From NCBI GenBank assembly GCA_037783545.1, contig JBBELK010001253.1, positions 1 through 64,000 on the forward strand: DNA of 64,000 bases. The letters are read 5' to 3'. The notes below the pieces were generated by a model. That model was given only the letters and a program-made list of their open reading frames with translations. It made no database searches and was not told the origin of the DNA. This document shows positions 40,262 to 52,035 of this stretch, one piece after another (the first letter of the stretch is position 1; each line of letters starts with the position of its first letter). A program made the position numbers and the translations under genes. This DNA is from Henricia sp. BOLD:AAB3569. Lineage: Eukaryota > Echinodermata > Asteroidea > Spinulosida > Echinasteridae.

Positions 40262-41100
40262 GTAGCAGATCTAATATTTTTGTGGCCCGCCGGGTGGGAG
40301 CTTCAGATAAGACATGTTTTGCAATGCACAAAATAATTAAGCAGGCACACAACTCAGCAAAATAAGTTCTCGGTAGTCTTATTTAAATTAATATTTAACA
40401 CAAGAGTCACCTAGTAATGGGATTATTCATTTAACAACGACATGGGGTGTGAAACAAAACTGCAATTAAGTGAGCAGTCCATTGAATCCATTCCTTCAAT
40501 GTATCTGTCTGATTAACTTTTGTGAAGCACAAAACTAATCAAATTATCATGAGGATGCTTGATTTGAGGGTTTTCATTAACATAATGCACTCTTTCAACC
40601 AGGGATTGGACATTTAACCGGTTAACCGGAAAAAAAAAATGAAAAACCATTTTGCCGAATGTTTAAACGAAACCCAATTTTAAATAATTTACAATAGTTT
40701 TCAAAGGTTTTTTGTATTTACTTCATGAAATTGAAATAAATGTATATGGAGTTGTAGTAAAATTTTCACCCGATAAAGATTCAATGATTATTTTGGGGGC
40801 CTAGGGGTATTGTGTGCATTGCAAATGCACCTATAAAGTAAAACAACAACTTTGGTGTCGGCTGAATGGTTAACCGGTTAACCGACACTGGAAAGAATTG
40901 CAAACCGGTTTCTGAATTAACCGTAAATGCCCATCCCTACTTTTAACAGATGGGAATGTTAATCTACAAAAAAATAGAAATTATTCATCTTTCAGTTGCA
41001 ATTTTTAATAAAACTGAATTCAGTATGACAGTACATCAATATTTTAAAAATGCATTCTGAATTAAGACTGAGTTACACACTTGAGTTTATTTGTGTTAAA
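40262..41100. repeat. Tandem duplication, unit 1 (with a MITE inside)
   Basis: Matches unit 2 (41145-41740) in the order CAATG..CAAA..AAGCAGGCACACAA, ACATGGGGTGT, GAGGGTTTTCATTAACATA, GGAATGTTAATCT, ATCTTTCAGTTGCAATTTTT, ACTGAATTC, GAGTTTATT. Unit 1 carries an insertion at about 40606-40945. Confidence 0.65.
40606..40945. mobile_element. MITE with GGGATTGGACATTTAACCGG ends
   Basis: The left GGGATTGGACATTTAACCGG and the inverse of AACCGTAAATGCCCATCCC are inverted; the interior repeats GGTTAACCGG words. It is absent from duplication unit 2, which gives an approximate empty site. Confidence 0.55.
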
Positions 41101-41144
41101 TCCTTCAATTCCATTTGCATGATCCAATATTTTTGAAGGGACCT

Positions 41145-41740
41145 TTCAGATAACATACATTTTTTTGCAATGTGCAAATAAGCAGGCACACAATTTACAG
41201 GAAATGTTTACCTCCTGTAGAAAAAAGGCCGGGGGACTTCATGACTATGACACCTCAATACAAACTCAACAAAATAAGTTCCCAGACATTTATTTAAGTT
41301 CAAACATTTCAAATTAGGCCTAATAGTTGATACAACAATCCTCAGCCAGTATAATTGCCTAGGTAGGCATATATGACCTGAACATTCATTTAAAAATGGC
41401 ATGGGGTGTAAAGCAAAACTGCAAGTGAGCACTCCATTCCTTCAAATTTAGAAGTCTCATATTTTTCAGTGTCTCAACATGTGAAACACAAAACTAATCG
41501 ATTATGAGTATTCTTGAATTGCAATGAGGGTTTTCATTAACATAGTGTACTTTCAAAAGAATGGAATGTTAATCTGCAAAACAAGAAATTATTAATCTTT
41601 CAGTTGCAATTTTTAACAAAACTGAATTCCTGAATTCAGTAGGAGTAGGTCAAGATTCAAAAACATGCATTCTGAGCTACACAACTGCAATAATGAGCTA
41701 CACACATGAGTTTATTACTATATGTGTTCAATTTGCCTTT
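41145..41740. repeat. Tandem duplication, unit 2
   Basis: See 40262. Moderately diverged, so an old duplication. Confidence 0.65.
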
Positions 41741-42229
41741 CACACTCATTTTTCAATGTAACCTGCAGCCATGCACAGAATGTTTATATACGTGCTGCTG
41801 CAGAGGATTACTGTCTGTGAATGAAATATGAACAATTTCTGCATCTGCCGTAATTAAATTTGGAGCAAAATTACTTTGTAGACAACAAAATATATCAGTG
41901 TAGAATTAATGCAGCTTTGCACAGATCAGGAAGTTGTAAAAATTGCCCCTTTTTTGCACAGGAATTTTTCCAAAAAGCTGCAGAGCAAATCAGAAAGGTA
42001 TGCCGCATTTTCTGTTTAAATGTAACATATTTTCAGGGTGAGATAAAGTGCACAGACAATGAACCATCTTCAAAAACATAACACTATATATACTAGTCAG
42101 TGATTTTTCAAATCAGGGCAGTGATCATTCATCCTATCATTTCATGTATGTCAGAATGCTCAGAAAGGAAGACACATATAATGCAATACATATACATTTT
42201 CTATTGTTGCAATGGTGTAAGAGCTGAAC

Positions 42230-42230
42230 G

Positions 42231-42274
<44 letters not shown>

Positions 42275-42293
42275 CCCCCCCCCCCCCCCCCAT
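42230..42293 (+). repeat. Poly-C tract, about 60 bp
   Basis: Nearly pure C with two T/A interruptions near the end. Its length may vary by replication slippage or sequencing error. Confidence 0.95.
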
Positions 42294-42788
42294 CCCCGCC
42301 CCCAATCTGCCTCTTGGGTCCATAATATTGGAACAGTGGAAACAAATATTTGAGGGGTCCTTGAAATGGTATAACAAAATCAAGCTTTTGAATTTGTATG
42401 TTCATGAGCAAAGTTATGACATCACATCAGGCAAACACAGGATCACTCTAAACTCTGCACAAAATATTGCACCATTTTCTCCAACTTTGATGAAACTCTT
42501 GTAACCCATGGCAGCATCATTTGAGTTTGTTTTACATGTTGCTTGTAAACAATATGGAAATAAAAAACGCAGCAGTTTGCCACAACTCCAGTTTGAATTC
42601 ATGTTTTTCTATATTTCTCTTAGTTTTTGTAAACAAATTGTCAAAGTTAAAAATGTTGTCTTTGATTCATTTAAAATTGAAATGAACAGCACCAATGTCT
42701 GTATATAAACAAAAAGCTAATGGCTTTTAAAACAGGGTGCAATTTGATTTGTTAAAGTTTGTAATGTGGAGCACCCAGTCGGGTAGCT

Positions 42789-43917
42789 CAGTGGCTTGTC
42801 GACCATAAATTAACTCTTAACACTGATAAAACTAAATTCATGATATTTGGATCTCGACATCGCCTACCATTTTTTGCAAAAGTTGAAATAACGATAAATA
42901 ACGTTCCAGTTGAACGAGTTAACTCGCACAAGTATCTTGGTGTGATACTAGACGATAAAATATCATGGGCAGAACACATTGAATATACTGCAAAGAAAAT
43001 CTCTCAGAAGATTGGCTTCCTAAAGCGATCCGCCAAGCCCTGTCTCCCCAACTCAACTTTTAAATTGTTAAGCAGTGCGATGATTTTACCTTTATTTGAT
43101 TATTGTGATGTTGCCTGGTCTAGTAGCGCATATTGTCATATTGGTAACTTAATAAAGCTCCATAATCGCCTGGCAAGATTAATCCTTAATGCCCACCCCA
43201 GAACTCACATAAGTGACTTACATAGCGCGCTTTCGTGGTTAGCATTGCCTACGCGATGGGAACGTCACAGGATGTACGAGGTGTTCAAGAGTATACATGG
43301 CCTTAATCCTCCGTATTTACAATCTAAATTTTTCACACCAAGCCACTCCGCCAATACTCGCTTTAAATCAAATGGGTCGCTGTACATGCCTGTTGTTCCC
43401 CGTACAAATGCCGCAAAGCGCACCTTCCAATACCTAGGGACAATAGGGTGGAATAAGCTTTCAACAACACAAAGAGAGGCAACATCACTTAATCAATTTA
43501 GATCGCTGCTTAACTAATTTTAATATTAATTTTTATTTGTGTATATATATAAATAGATTTATGTATAGTGTTTATCTTTTATTGTTTCATTTTATCATGC
43601 TTCAGTGTTTAGTCCTTTTAATTTAATTGTATATGTTTTAACTAATTACATGTAATTGTTTATGTTTTATGTGCTTTCGTATAGTTTTATCACTTTATTT
43701 CTTGCCACTCTTTTAAGTATTTTAAGTTCATGTCTTGGTTTGATTTTATCATGTCCTATCCTTCCACATTATTTTATTAATTTATTCCTAAATTTGCGTT
43801 TCTTTTGTTTACTCTGTTTTATAGTGCATATATATTTTTAACAGGGCCCTTATTGATAGCAGTTTTTTATGTAAACTGAAGAGGCCACCCTGTATAAATA
43901 AAACAGCTAATAATAAA
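42789..43917 (+). mobile_element. 5'-truncated LINE (CR1/Jockey-like), C-terminal RT part and 3' UTR
   Basis: About 242 codons to a stop at 43515-43517. Landmarks of the RT thumb and end of LINE ORF2: LTLNTDKTKFMIFGS, HKYLGVILDDKISWAEHI, LPLFDYCDVAW, LHNRLARLILNA, and a C-terminal WNKLSTTQREATSLNQF. The frame is open throughout this part. An AT-rich 3' UTR runs to CCACCCTGTATAAATAAAAC near 43905. The catalytic (Y/F)ADD region and endonuclease are absent, as in a typical 5'-truncated insertion. GGGTAGCTCAGTGG directly upstream resembles a tRNA A box and may be part of an older SINE at the junction. Confidence 0.8.
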
Positions 43918-44937
43918 AGAATAATGTTGATAAAATGCCTGGTAGAAATTTCAGCAAATGATCGTGCATGCAGTAATACTTCAGCAAACCTTAAAAAATA
44001 CATGTATGGTTTTTGTGTTGAATACTTGTGTTGAAATACTTTAGTTGGCAATTTTTTCCACAAATGTACAATTACACGGGAACAATTATGTGACGTTTAA
44101 AAGTTTGTTATATTGTTATCTACACTTTTAGTCGGGTTTTTCTTGTGTAGTTTTGAAGTAAACTTATGGGTAACTGCAATAGAAACTGCAGTATATATGG
44201 GCCTTTTTTTGCCTATTGTGTATAGATTTTGTACTAAAGTGGCCATATATTAGTCAACAAATTTAGTACACCTGCTTTTGTTAGAACTAATAACTGGCTT
44301 TATTTTACCATGTAAATTTCTCTTAAATACCATGCAATAAAATACACAAAGCACACGTACTGTGTCTTTATTTGACTATATTTCGCTATTTTTAAGGTAA
44401 AGAGGTCAGAATTTAGTAGATAAGATTTGTTTCTTTAAAATGAAGTGCACTGATTTGATGGGAAAAACCTGAAATTATAAGGGAGAAAATTTGAACACGG
44501 CAGGATGAAGAAGTGTTTCCGCACAAAATCTTCTTTTTTTTCTCACTCCTATATATATATTTTTTTTCATCAAATCTGCACGTACAGATATGCTTGATGA
44601 GTAATTTTGAAGACAAAATCTGATCAACTTCTCAACTCAGTCTTTCCAACTATACAAACGTATACACCTGCATAATAGCCACGCATGCAGCTGTATACTG
44701 TATGTTTGTTCGTTTCATAATGCACAGCGCGTAGCCGGCATAGGAGGCCGATATGTACACATTATAATATTATAATGACTATGCGGCGTACATTGCGCGG
44801 ACAATTTTCGAGAATCGATTCCCGACCGTCGATTATTCGGCGCGCCTCACACACATGATTGATAAGTGCTGCGTCCAATCAGACTAGGTGGGCGGAGCTA
44901 TAGTTCCCTGAAATTTCTCAGGCAACTGGAGGTTAAG
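43918..44937. other. No gene recognised
   Basis: AT-rich DNA with no exon-like frame or repeat pair that I can support. Confidence 0.4.
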
Positions 44938-45034
44938 TTCTGGACTATATTATGCGCTATCCAAATCATGTCCATATTGCGCCCTCTATAGTCGGCCGCG
45001 CTACGATCCAATATCGCAATAATATAGTCCAGAA
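44938..45034. mobile_element. MITE, 97 bp, copy 1 (pairs with 52761-52857)
   Basis: The ends TTCTGGACTATATTATGCG and CGCAATAATATAGTCCAGAA are inverted; the core CCCTCTATAGTCGGCCGCGC is nearly identical in the copy at 52761. Flanking text (GAGGTTAAG before, TCTGGACTA after) is also shared, so the true repeat may be slightly longer. Confidence 0.75.
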
Positions 45035-45991
45035 TCTGGACTACGTTGTGAACTGAGCCTCAGATCTAGAGTAACAAAGAAATGAAAATTCTCCTAATAT
45101 AAAGAAGAGATGACATCCAAATCAAACAATCAAAGTCTTAATTCGTTGTTTTTCTTGCTCTTATGATGATATTTATTATTCAACTCACATGCTTTCATCT
45201 GCCCTTACTCGATCAGTAAACTACCTTTCCTATCTGTTGTTTTTATAATTGTTTGTGCAACAGATATTTCATGCAAACATTTCTGACCTGGTTTAAGTCA
45301 ATTGCAAAATTATGGACAAGGTTGAAATTTATTCACTCCTGCACTCGGACTGCTTGTCAGATTTTCTAGATTATGGGATACTGATACTGTACCAGTTTGT
45401 CAAACTTGTAATGAGAGAAAAATCATATGCAGACACAAATTTTATATTTCTTTTTTTTGGATAGAGATTTGATATAAAAATGCAGATTTTTTACATAACA
45501 TCTGTGCTAACATTTTCAGTTACTGTTCATGTAAAATTAATTGTAATTTCTATTGTTGTAGCTGTCAGATTTTAATTTTGGTTAGAAGTAAATGGAATAT
45601 ATACTGTGTGCACTTATCCTGAATATCCATTCACAAAAGTACCAGCATTTGGACTAAGTGCAATTAGTTTAATGTCGAAGATAACATTTTTTGTTTTGTT
45701 TTTATTTTAAATTATCATAATTTTGGTAATATAACAATAACAGTTTGGGCCGATATAGCCACTCGATAGTGATTAGTCTGCTTTTTTGGCAATCCTTCGA
45801 TCTGGGGTGCCAACACAATTTGTCTAGGTGATTTGTGTAATTGTCATTGTCATCACATTGCTGTTTTTGTAAATACATGTACTGGGAAATAGTGAATAAA
45901 ATGCAATTAAATGGTCCAGTAAAAACAACCTTTTGTGTGCATGATTAATGTTTAGCCCCCAAAACCAAAATCATAATACCCATGTACAAAG
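45035..45991. other. No gene recognised
   Basis: AT-rich DNA; nothing supported on either strand. Confidence 0.4.
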
Positions 45992-46705
45992 TAGGGGAGG
46001 ATGGGGTTAGTTGGAACATTTTTCACAAAATCGACTATAAAACACTAACAGAATTTAGTAACCCTAAATTCCTAGGGTTAATGTAAAATCATATTGATTT
46101 TGAAGGATTGAGGAGTGTTGGGGATAAAGAAAAAACAACCGTACCACTTCAAGCATACATAATTATTTGGGCTACAAATTAATGGAGCTTATAAAATGTT
46201 ACAACTCGCTGGTTTCTCGGATAATCCACCTTGAACATGACCATGTCAGCTGTTCCGACTAGCCCCACCTATGGGGTAAGTTGAAACATGGTATGCTGTC
46301 ATTTAAAAACTACTATAACTTCTGTGATCACCCTATTAGTAAGGCATACACTTAAGCTGTAAATTGGGGTGCTAATCAACTCTTTGGGGTACAGGGAGTC
46401 ATTGACAACTGCTCACTTATAATGCAGTGAAACGTGTATATAGTTGCCACTTCGGGACTGGCAACTATAAACAGGTGGCCTGTTTCATGTGGTCAATGAA
46501 ACATGTTCCAACTAGCCCCCTCATTTTGTTCCAACTAAACCCGCTGGCCTGTTTAAAAAACAGGGACTACAATTTGACATCTCGTTAGTGAATCTATGAA
46601 CATCATTAGCATACAATGCAATATTTCTTAAAAATAACTGATGCCGTGGAAGAAAATATAAATGTTTCAACATACCCACTGTTCCAAGTAACACCTCTCT
46701 TCTAC
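45992..46705 (+). mobile_element. TAGGGGAG/TTGGAACA repeat, copy 2, both ends visible
   Basis: The left end TAGGGGAGGATGGGGTTAGT.TGGAACA and the right end TGTTCCAAGTAACACCTCTC.TCTACTA are imperfect inverted repeats of about 30 bp. The first 450 bp match copy 1 at 460. It has no coding capacity; superfamily not assigned. Confidence 0.65.
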
Positions 46706-48479
46706 TATAATGGTGTATAGCTGTATTTTGATAATTGTTTTCATGTTATGAACAAGTTAAGTGCCCTCTGCCCAGTTTTTAAATAACTGCATGCATGACA
46801 CATGTAGGCCTACAAATTGTCATGTGCAAGTAAAACAATGACACAGTGATTGTGATTTTCATAAACAGTATTATTACTACATTTACATGTCTCTTTTCAT
46901 AAGTTTGGGATTTGTTTCAGTACTTGTATGTGTTTATATACTGTTTGTATAACTAGGCCTACAAGTCGGCAATCTATAATTGCTGAAATAAGCAAATGTA
47001 AACCAAACCAGTACAACCAAGATTAAAACCTTTTGTTTCAAGACAATTTTAAATACTGATTTAATGTTTTTTTTTTTTGCTAGGATGCAAATATCCTGCC
47101 TGCACCAAGTGCTGCAGTAAAGTGCGACTGCTTATTCTATGTAAACAGACTTCAGATCACTGATGTGCATTGGAATGCAGTAATTAATCTCTGACAATAT
47201 CACGTCTGCTCTTTCAACTACGCGTGTTCAAGGCTGTGATTTGTGGATAATCATTTTTTTAATGAAATGGCACGAAAATGTACCGAATGCTAAAGCGAAA
47301 AATGATTTAGTAAATCCCAGTGGTCATGCATAGATTCAAGGACCGAGTTGTGATTATACACGACTGTTATAGTCAAACTACCCGAATGTGAGGGAATTTA
47401 GTGCAGTGAATGTGCACAAAATCAAACAAACCAAACAACGTGAATATTGGATGTCATTAATTTCTCCATATCAGACATATCAACATCACTTTAGTACATG
47501 TATGTTGCAGATTAGATGTAAACAATCCACATTTGTAGAAGGAACAGCATGTTGTAGGCCTATAATATCCTCCATGATGGTAATGGGGTCATTCTGTTGC
47601 ATATACTTGTACATGTATAGTTCTTTTTTTAATCTGATGATGTTGTCCAATAAAAAAACAGTAATGTAAATCTCAAACAAGACCTATGCTATCAACAGGA
47701 TTGATAAAAATGTAACATTGTGTCATATAGGAAATTTGTACAGCAAAAGGTCTGTTATTTCCTTTCTTGGCTCTCCACGTGGGCATCTCTTTTATAGTAC
47801 TGATGTGCTTTTTTAGAAATCATGATTGCTTTATTTCAGAAAGATGAACTGCAAACAAGAATAGGCAAAGAATCTCTTAGGTAATTTCAGACTGTTTTGT
47901 GATGCAAACAGGCTCTCAATTTAAGAGATGTCCAGTCAAGGACATCAACATCATATTAAAATTCCATTCTGTGAATTTCTGTTTATACCCTGGATGACAC
48001 GTTCTTTCCTTTATTGGTCAAGTGGTACTATATACAATGTGTTTACTGAGTGACCGGGTACATGTATTAAAAGTGGGTATGTAAAACAAACATTATAGGA
48101 CGTGTGTTGAGATTTTGTTTTGCCCTGGTATTTGTGAATTTTGTTGAACAGCATTTCAAATTAGTTTGTTGTTGAGACTATAACTCGAACACTTTACTGT
48201 CAAACTTGAACATATACGGTTTGTGATGATGTACTTTATATTTTCGACCGAAAACAGTCGAGCAGGCCGAGAGGAAAAGGAGTATAGGCTGGGCATAGCT
48301 TGAGACCCTGTGGTAAAATACAGGGGGCTTGATTTCATCTAATGCACCTATCAATTGTTGTCCCCACTTAGGGGATGGGGATTTGGTTTTTATGCCCCAG
48401 GGTGGGGATTTTGTCACCTAAATTTTTTCCAGGGGTGGGAAATTTGTCACTCGGAAATTGACAATACCCACCTCGTTTG
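46706..48479. other. No gene recognised
   Basis: AT-rich DNA. Open stretches at 47388 and 48156 lack any motif and are probably incidental. Confidence 0.4.
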
Positions 48480-48480
48480 T

Positions 48481-48602
48481 GGGGTAGACCTAGCCAAGGT
48501 TACCTAGCTCGGCTCGAATTGTATCCGATGTGGTAATCTGTTACCACAGATTACCACATGATAACATTCGAGCCGAGGTAACCTTGGCTAGGGTAGCCCG
48601 GG
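48481..48602. mobile_element. Hairpin repeat, 122 bp
   Basis: GGGTAGACCTAGCCAAGGTT.ACCTAGCTCGGCTCGAAT and the inverse ATTCGAGCCGAGGTAACCTT.GGCTAGGGTAGCCC are arms of about 45 bp; the centre TGGTAATCTGTTACCACAGA.TTACCACA is also inverted. Confidence 0.75.
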
Positions 48603-49179
48603 GTGGGGGAAGGGGAGGGAGTTGGACAATTGATAGACCTGTATAAGAAAATTATTAATATGGTTTTCCCTTCCAAAATTACCCTTTTTTTAAACATCGG
48701 GGTAACCTCTTAACATTTCCCCTCTTATTTGTCTGTTTTTATAACCTTTTTATTTGGTTTAGAGATCGATTATCTATAGAATTTAATTCAAGACGAGTAA
48801 AAAGCTAACGTCAGGGTACTGAAATCCCCAGGTGAAATCCCGGCGGCCGTTAGCCGGGAAGCCGACCGTACCGATAGCTGCCTGTGCCTGCAGGCAGTGC
48901 GGTGTTGCAGCGCTCGCTTGTCCGCAAATTTTCCAGATGCCGAGTTTTCTACACGTAAAAAATAACACTTGGGCTGTTGACTCGATCAACCCAACAGCAA
49001 CCCGCAATTTTACACACACATAAACCTGTTTTACGTTTGCCTAATGAATAATTCACGCTATGGTCCCAACATAATCACTGATTGGCTCCCTTGGATTTCC
49101 AAGGGAGAAATAAAGAAAAAGTTTAGAATTGCTGCCAAGATTGCCAAGACCTTCGTGAAGGTCCAGTATCGTTAGTCTG

Positions 49180-49380
49180 GTACCCGGACCAAAAATTCTT
49201 TGACTAGACTAAATTTATGTGGAGCGGGAACCAGTCTACATTATCGTATGCACCACTGGTATCGATACCAGTGCAACGAATACGTACTACCGCTACGAAT
49301 ACACTTCATCTGTAATAGTCTGGTACCCGGACCAAAAATCTTTTGACTAGACTGAATTTAAGGTCCGGCAGCCGCCAATT
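49180..49380. repeat. AGTCTGGTACCCGGACCAAAAAT repeats
   Basis: AGTCTGGTACCCGGACCAAA occurs at about 49178 and 49318, and GGAGCGGGAACCAGTCTA at about 49220; CACTGGTATCGATACCAGTG near 49252 is a perfect short palindrome. These are pieces of the same family as the large palindrome that follows. Confidence 0.6.
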
Positions 49381-49533
49381 TCGCCATTTTGAAACAGGAG
49401 GAATTCCTCCTTTTTCCGAAGGTTCCCGAAGTTACCCGAATGCACGTCCGGTCGTCCGGACGTTAACGTTACACTTCGTCATTGTTTAGAGAATTTGAAT
49501 GGACGTCGCGTGCACGTACGGGTGCTGCTGCGT

Positions 49534-50200
49534 TAGACTGGTTCCCGCTCCACATATACGACTGAATATGAGGACCGGCTACTGTGGTGTTTAAAATAGC
49601 ACTTTAAGCATTACGTCATGCATTTATTTTTAGAAGCACATAACCGTTAATTTTCAAAGCGCGCTGCGCGCTATATGGCATGAGTGTACAACAATTTGAA
49701 AGGGTTATTACATATTTGACCAATACAAATTTAATATATTAACCTTAAAATATTAAATATGCCCATTTTAATATACATGTAGCCTAGCATCAAAACGAAA
49801 ATTCAAACCTTGTCTGCATCACCCAGTGATCGAGCTCCATAATGTACTATGTTGTTGCAATCCCGTAACTATACAGTTACGGGATTGCAACATATTAAAA
49901 CTAATGTACAATATGGAGCTCACTGGGTGATGCAGACAAGGTTTGAATTTTCTTTTTGATGCTAGCCTACATATGTACTAAGTATATTAAAATGGGCATA
50001 TTTAATATTTTAAGGTTAATATATTAAATTTGTATTGGTCAAATATGGAATAACCCCTTTCAAATTGTTGTGCACTCATGCCATATAGCGCGCGGCGCGC
50101 TTTGAAAATTAACGGTTATGTGCTTCTAAAAATAAATGCATGACGTAATGCTTAAAGTGCTATTTTAAACATCACAATATTTGGAGCGGGAACCAGTCTA
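49534..50200. mobile_element. 667-bp near-perfect palindrome (fold-back element)
   Basis: Arms of about 325 bp run from TAGACTGGTTCCCGCTCCAC to a centre CCCGTAACTATACAGTTACGGG at about 49867 and back to GGAGCGGGAACCAGTCTA. Arm-to-arm differences are few (a handful of substitutions and small indels). It has no coding capacity. Half-copies lie at 50740-51530 and 51860-52035. Confidence 0.85.
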
Positions 50201-50204
50201 CATC

Positions 50205-50445
50205 TGTAATTGGTCGTCTTTGCGCGTGCGCATTGTGTTTTTTATATTTTAAAATTGGCCAAGCCCTTTGCTTTAGGCAATGTACTTTATTTACATAATT
50301 GTATATGTTCGACACGCACGGCCAAGGTACAGGTACAAATGTCACTGCAAAATCTGCGCACTTACTAAAAAAATAAAATAATAATAACCACGTGACGGGC
50401 AGAATTCTGCCCGTCATGGCTGCCCTTTACCGATCCCAATATTTT
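50205..50445. repeat. Duplicated block, copy 1 (pairs with 51568-51830)
   Basis: Begins ATCTGTAATTGGTCGTCTTT and contains CAAGCCCTTTGCTTTAGGCA, CACGCACGGCCAAG and GACGGGCAGAATTCTGCCCG. Its right part is inverted again at 50468-50550, giving a second palindrome (arms about 75 bp, 50333-50550). Confidence 0.8.
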
Positions 50446-50739
50446 CCCAATAAGCGAACTAATCTGTAATTCTGCCCGTCACGTGGTTATTATTATTTTA
50501 TTTTTTGTTGGTAACTGCGCAGATTTTGCAGTGACATTTGTAACTTGGCATTTCTCTGGGGGTTTTCCTCCCACTTCTAAAACTGCAACTCCTTCTTCGT
50601 CATCTCAAGTTGATAATATAGTATAGTTAAAGCTAAAATGGCATAGAGGGCCTTATAGTTGCCGACAACAAATACACACGCAGCGCTAGCGGCACGCGTA
50701 CGTGCACGCGACGTCAATTCAAATTCTCGAAACAGTTAC

Positions 50740-51530
50740 GAGATTGCAACAGCAGATTAAAAATACATGTACAATATGGAGCTCACTGGGTGATGCAGAC
50801 AAGGTTTGAATTTTCTTTTTGATGCTAGCCTACATGTATATTAAAGGCCCTGTAGATGATCTGTTTTTGAGCGATTCTGCGAATAAAACCATTATAAATC
50901 AAAAGAGAGACATCAACAAACTCATCCGAAAAATTTCAGCTTTGTCAAATATGTACCACGTTTAAAAAAATCATGAAAATCCATATGCATTTTTCTGGTC
51001 TTGGCGGGGTGTTTCAAATATTCGTTCTCAGTTGATCGGGTACTATGTGGCTTGCGTCATGCACTCTGTGGCGCATATATGCGTGTGCGCGCGATCCATA
51101 AAAATGCATCGCGTTGGAACCACGGACGTATATATAATATATACGTCCGTGGTTGGAACACACACACGGAGTACACAGCGCCCATGCATTTTGGACCGCG
51201 TAGATGCGAGCCAAAAATAAGTAAATCGTTTGCAAACGATCTAAATAATTTCATCTTTACGGATTATTTTCTGGTAAAATTATATCATTTTCAGCGAAAA
51301 CCTTTCATTGGATAGTTGCTATTAATTCAATCTTTACTTTCAGAACTTTTCCCCTGTAAACTCGTCGATTACTTTTTGGGTCATTGCAAATGATCCACTG
51401 GGCCTTTAAAATGGGCATATTTAATATTTTAAGGTTATTATTATTAAATTTGTATTGGTCAAATATGGAATAACCCCTTTCAAATTGTTGTACACTCATC
51501 CTAGACTGGTTCCCGTCCACATATTCCACA
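50740..51530. mobile_element. Half-copy of the palindrome family, split by a TTAA-flanked insertion
   Basis: 50740-50844 matches the right arm from its centre (TTACGAGATTGCAACA...GATGCTAGCCTACAT), and 51406-51530 continues it (AAATGGGCATATTTAATATT ... AGACTGGTTCCCGTCCAC). The break is filled by the element at 50845-51405. Confidence 0.8.
50845..51405. mobile_element. TTAA-targeting non-autonomous element, 561 bp
   Basis: Termini AGGCCCTGTAGATGATC and the inverse of GATCCACTGGGCCT (AGGCCCAGTGGATC). TTAA is present once in the uninterrupted paralogue near 49990 (TATTAAAATGGG) and on both sides here (50841-50844, 51406-51409), which demonstrates the target duplication. piggyBac or Kolobok superfamily by target site. 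A perfect internal palindrome (ACCACGGACGTATATATA..TATACGTCCGTGGT) lies at 51117-51157. Confidence 0.75.
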
Positions 51531-51567
51531 CAGGAGAATATAAGGACAGGTAAAGGGCGCTTCATCT

Positions 51568-51830
51568 TGATCTGTAATTGGTCGTCTTTGCGCGTGCGCA
51601 TTGAGTTTTTTATATTTAAAAATTGGCCAAGCCCTTTGCTTTAGGCAATGTACTTTATTTACATAATTGAATATGTTTGACACGCACGGCCAAGTTACAA
51701 ATGTCAATGCAAAATCTGCGCACTTACTAAAAATAAATAAATAATAATAACCACGTGACGGGCAGAATTCTGCCCGTCATGGCTGCCCTTTACCGATCCC
51801 TATATTCTCGCAATAAGCGAACCAATCTAT
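51568..51830. repeat. Duplicated block, copy 2 (pairs with 50205-50445)
   Basis: Same word order as copy 1 with about 5-8% differences by eye. Flanked by AGACTGGTTCCCG-family pieces on both sides. Confidence 0.8.
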
Positions 51831-51859
51831 AGGGATCGGGAACCAATCTACACTCATCC

Positions 51860-52035
51860 ATGCTTTGAAAATTAACGGTTATGTGCTTCTAAAAATAAAT
51901 GCATGACGTAATGCTTAAAGTGCTATTTTAAACACCACAGTAGCCGGTCCTCATATTCAGTCGTTGTATGTGGAATATGTGGAGCGGGAACAAGTCTATG
52001 TAATATCCTGTGTGGAATATGTGGACGGGAACCAG
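51860..52035. repeat. Terminal piece of the palindrome family plus extra end copies
   Basis: AAAATTAACGGTTATGTGCT, AATGCATGACGTAATGCTTA and CACCACAGTAGCCGGTCCTC repeat the outer arm of 49534-49700 in inverse order; GGAATATGTGGA(GC)GGGAAC(A/C)AGTCTA occurs twice at the end. Confidence 0.7.

Noticed and set aside
42228-42411. Proline- or glycine-rich coding sequence over the poly-C tract
   Set aside because: It is a homopolymer read in frame; flanks have no motif.
42780-42800. A tRNA-like GGGTAGCTCAGTGG as an RNA gene
   Set aside because: Only an A-box-like half is present before the LINE junction; no B box follows.
48783-49023. GC-rich frames on both strands as an exon
   Set aside because: No splice pair, no motif, and equal openness on both strands.
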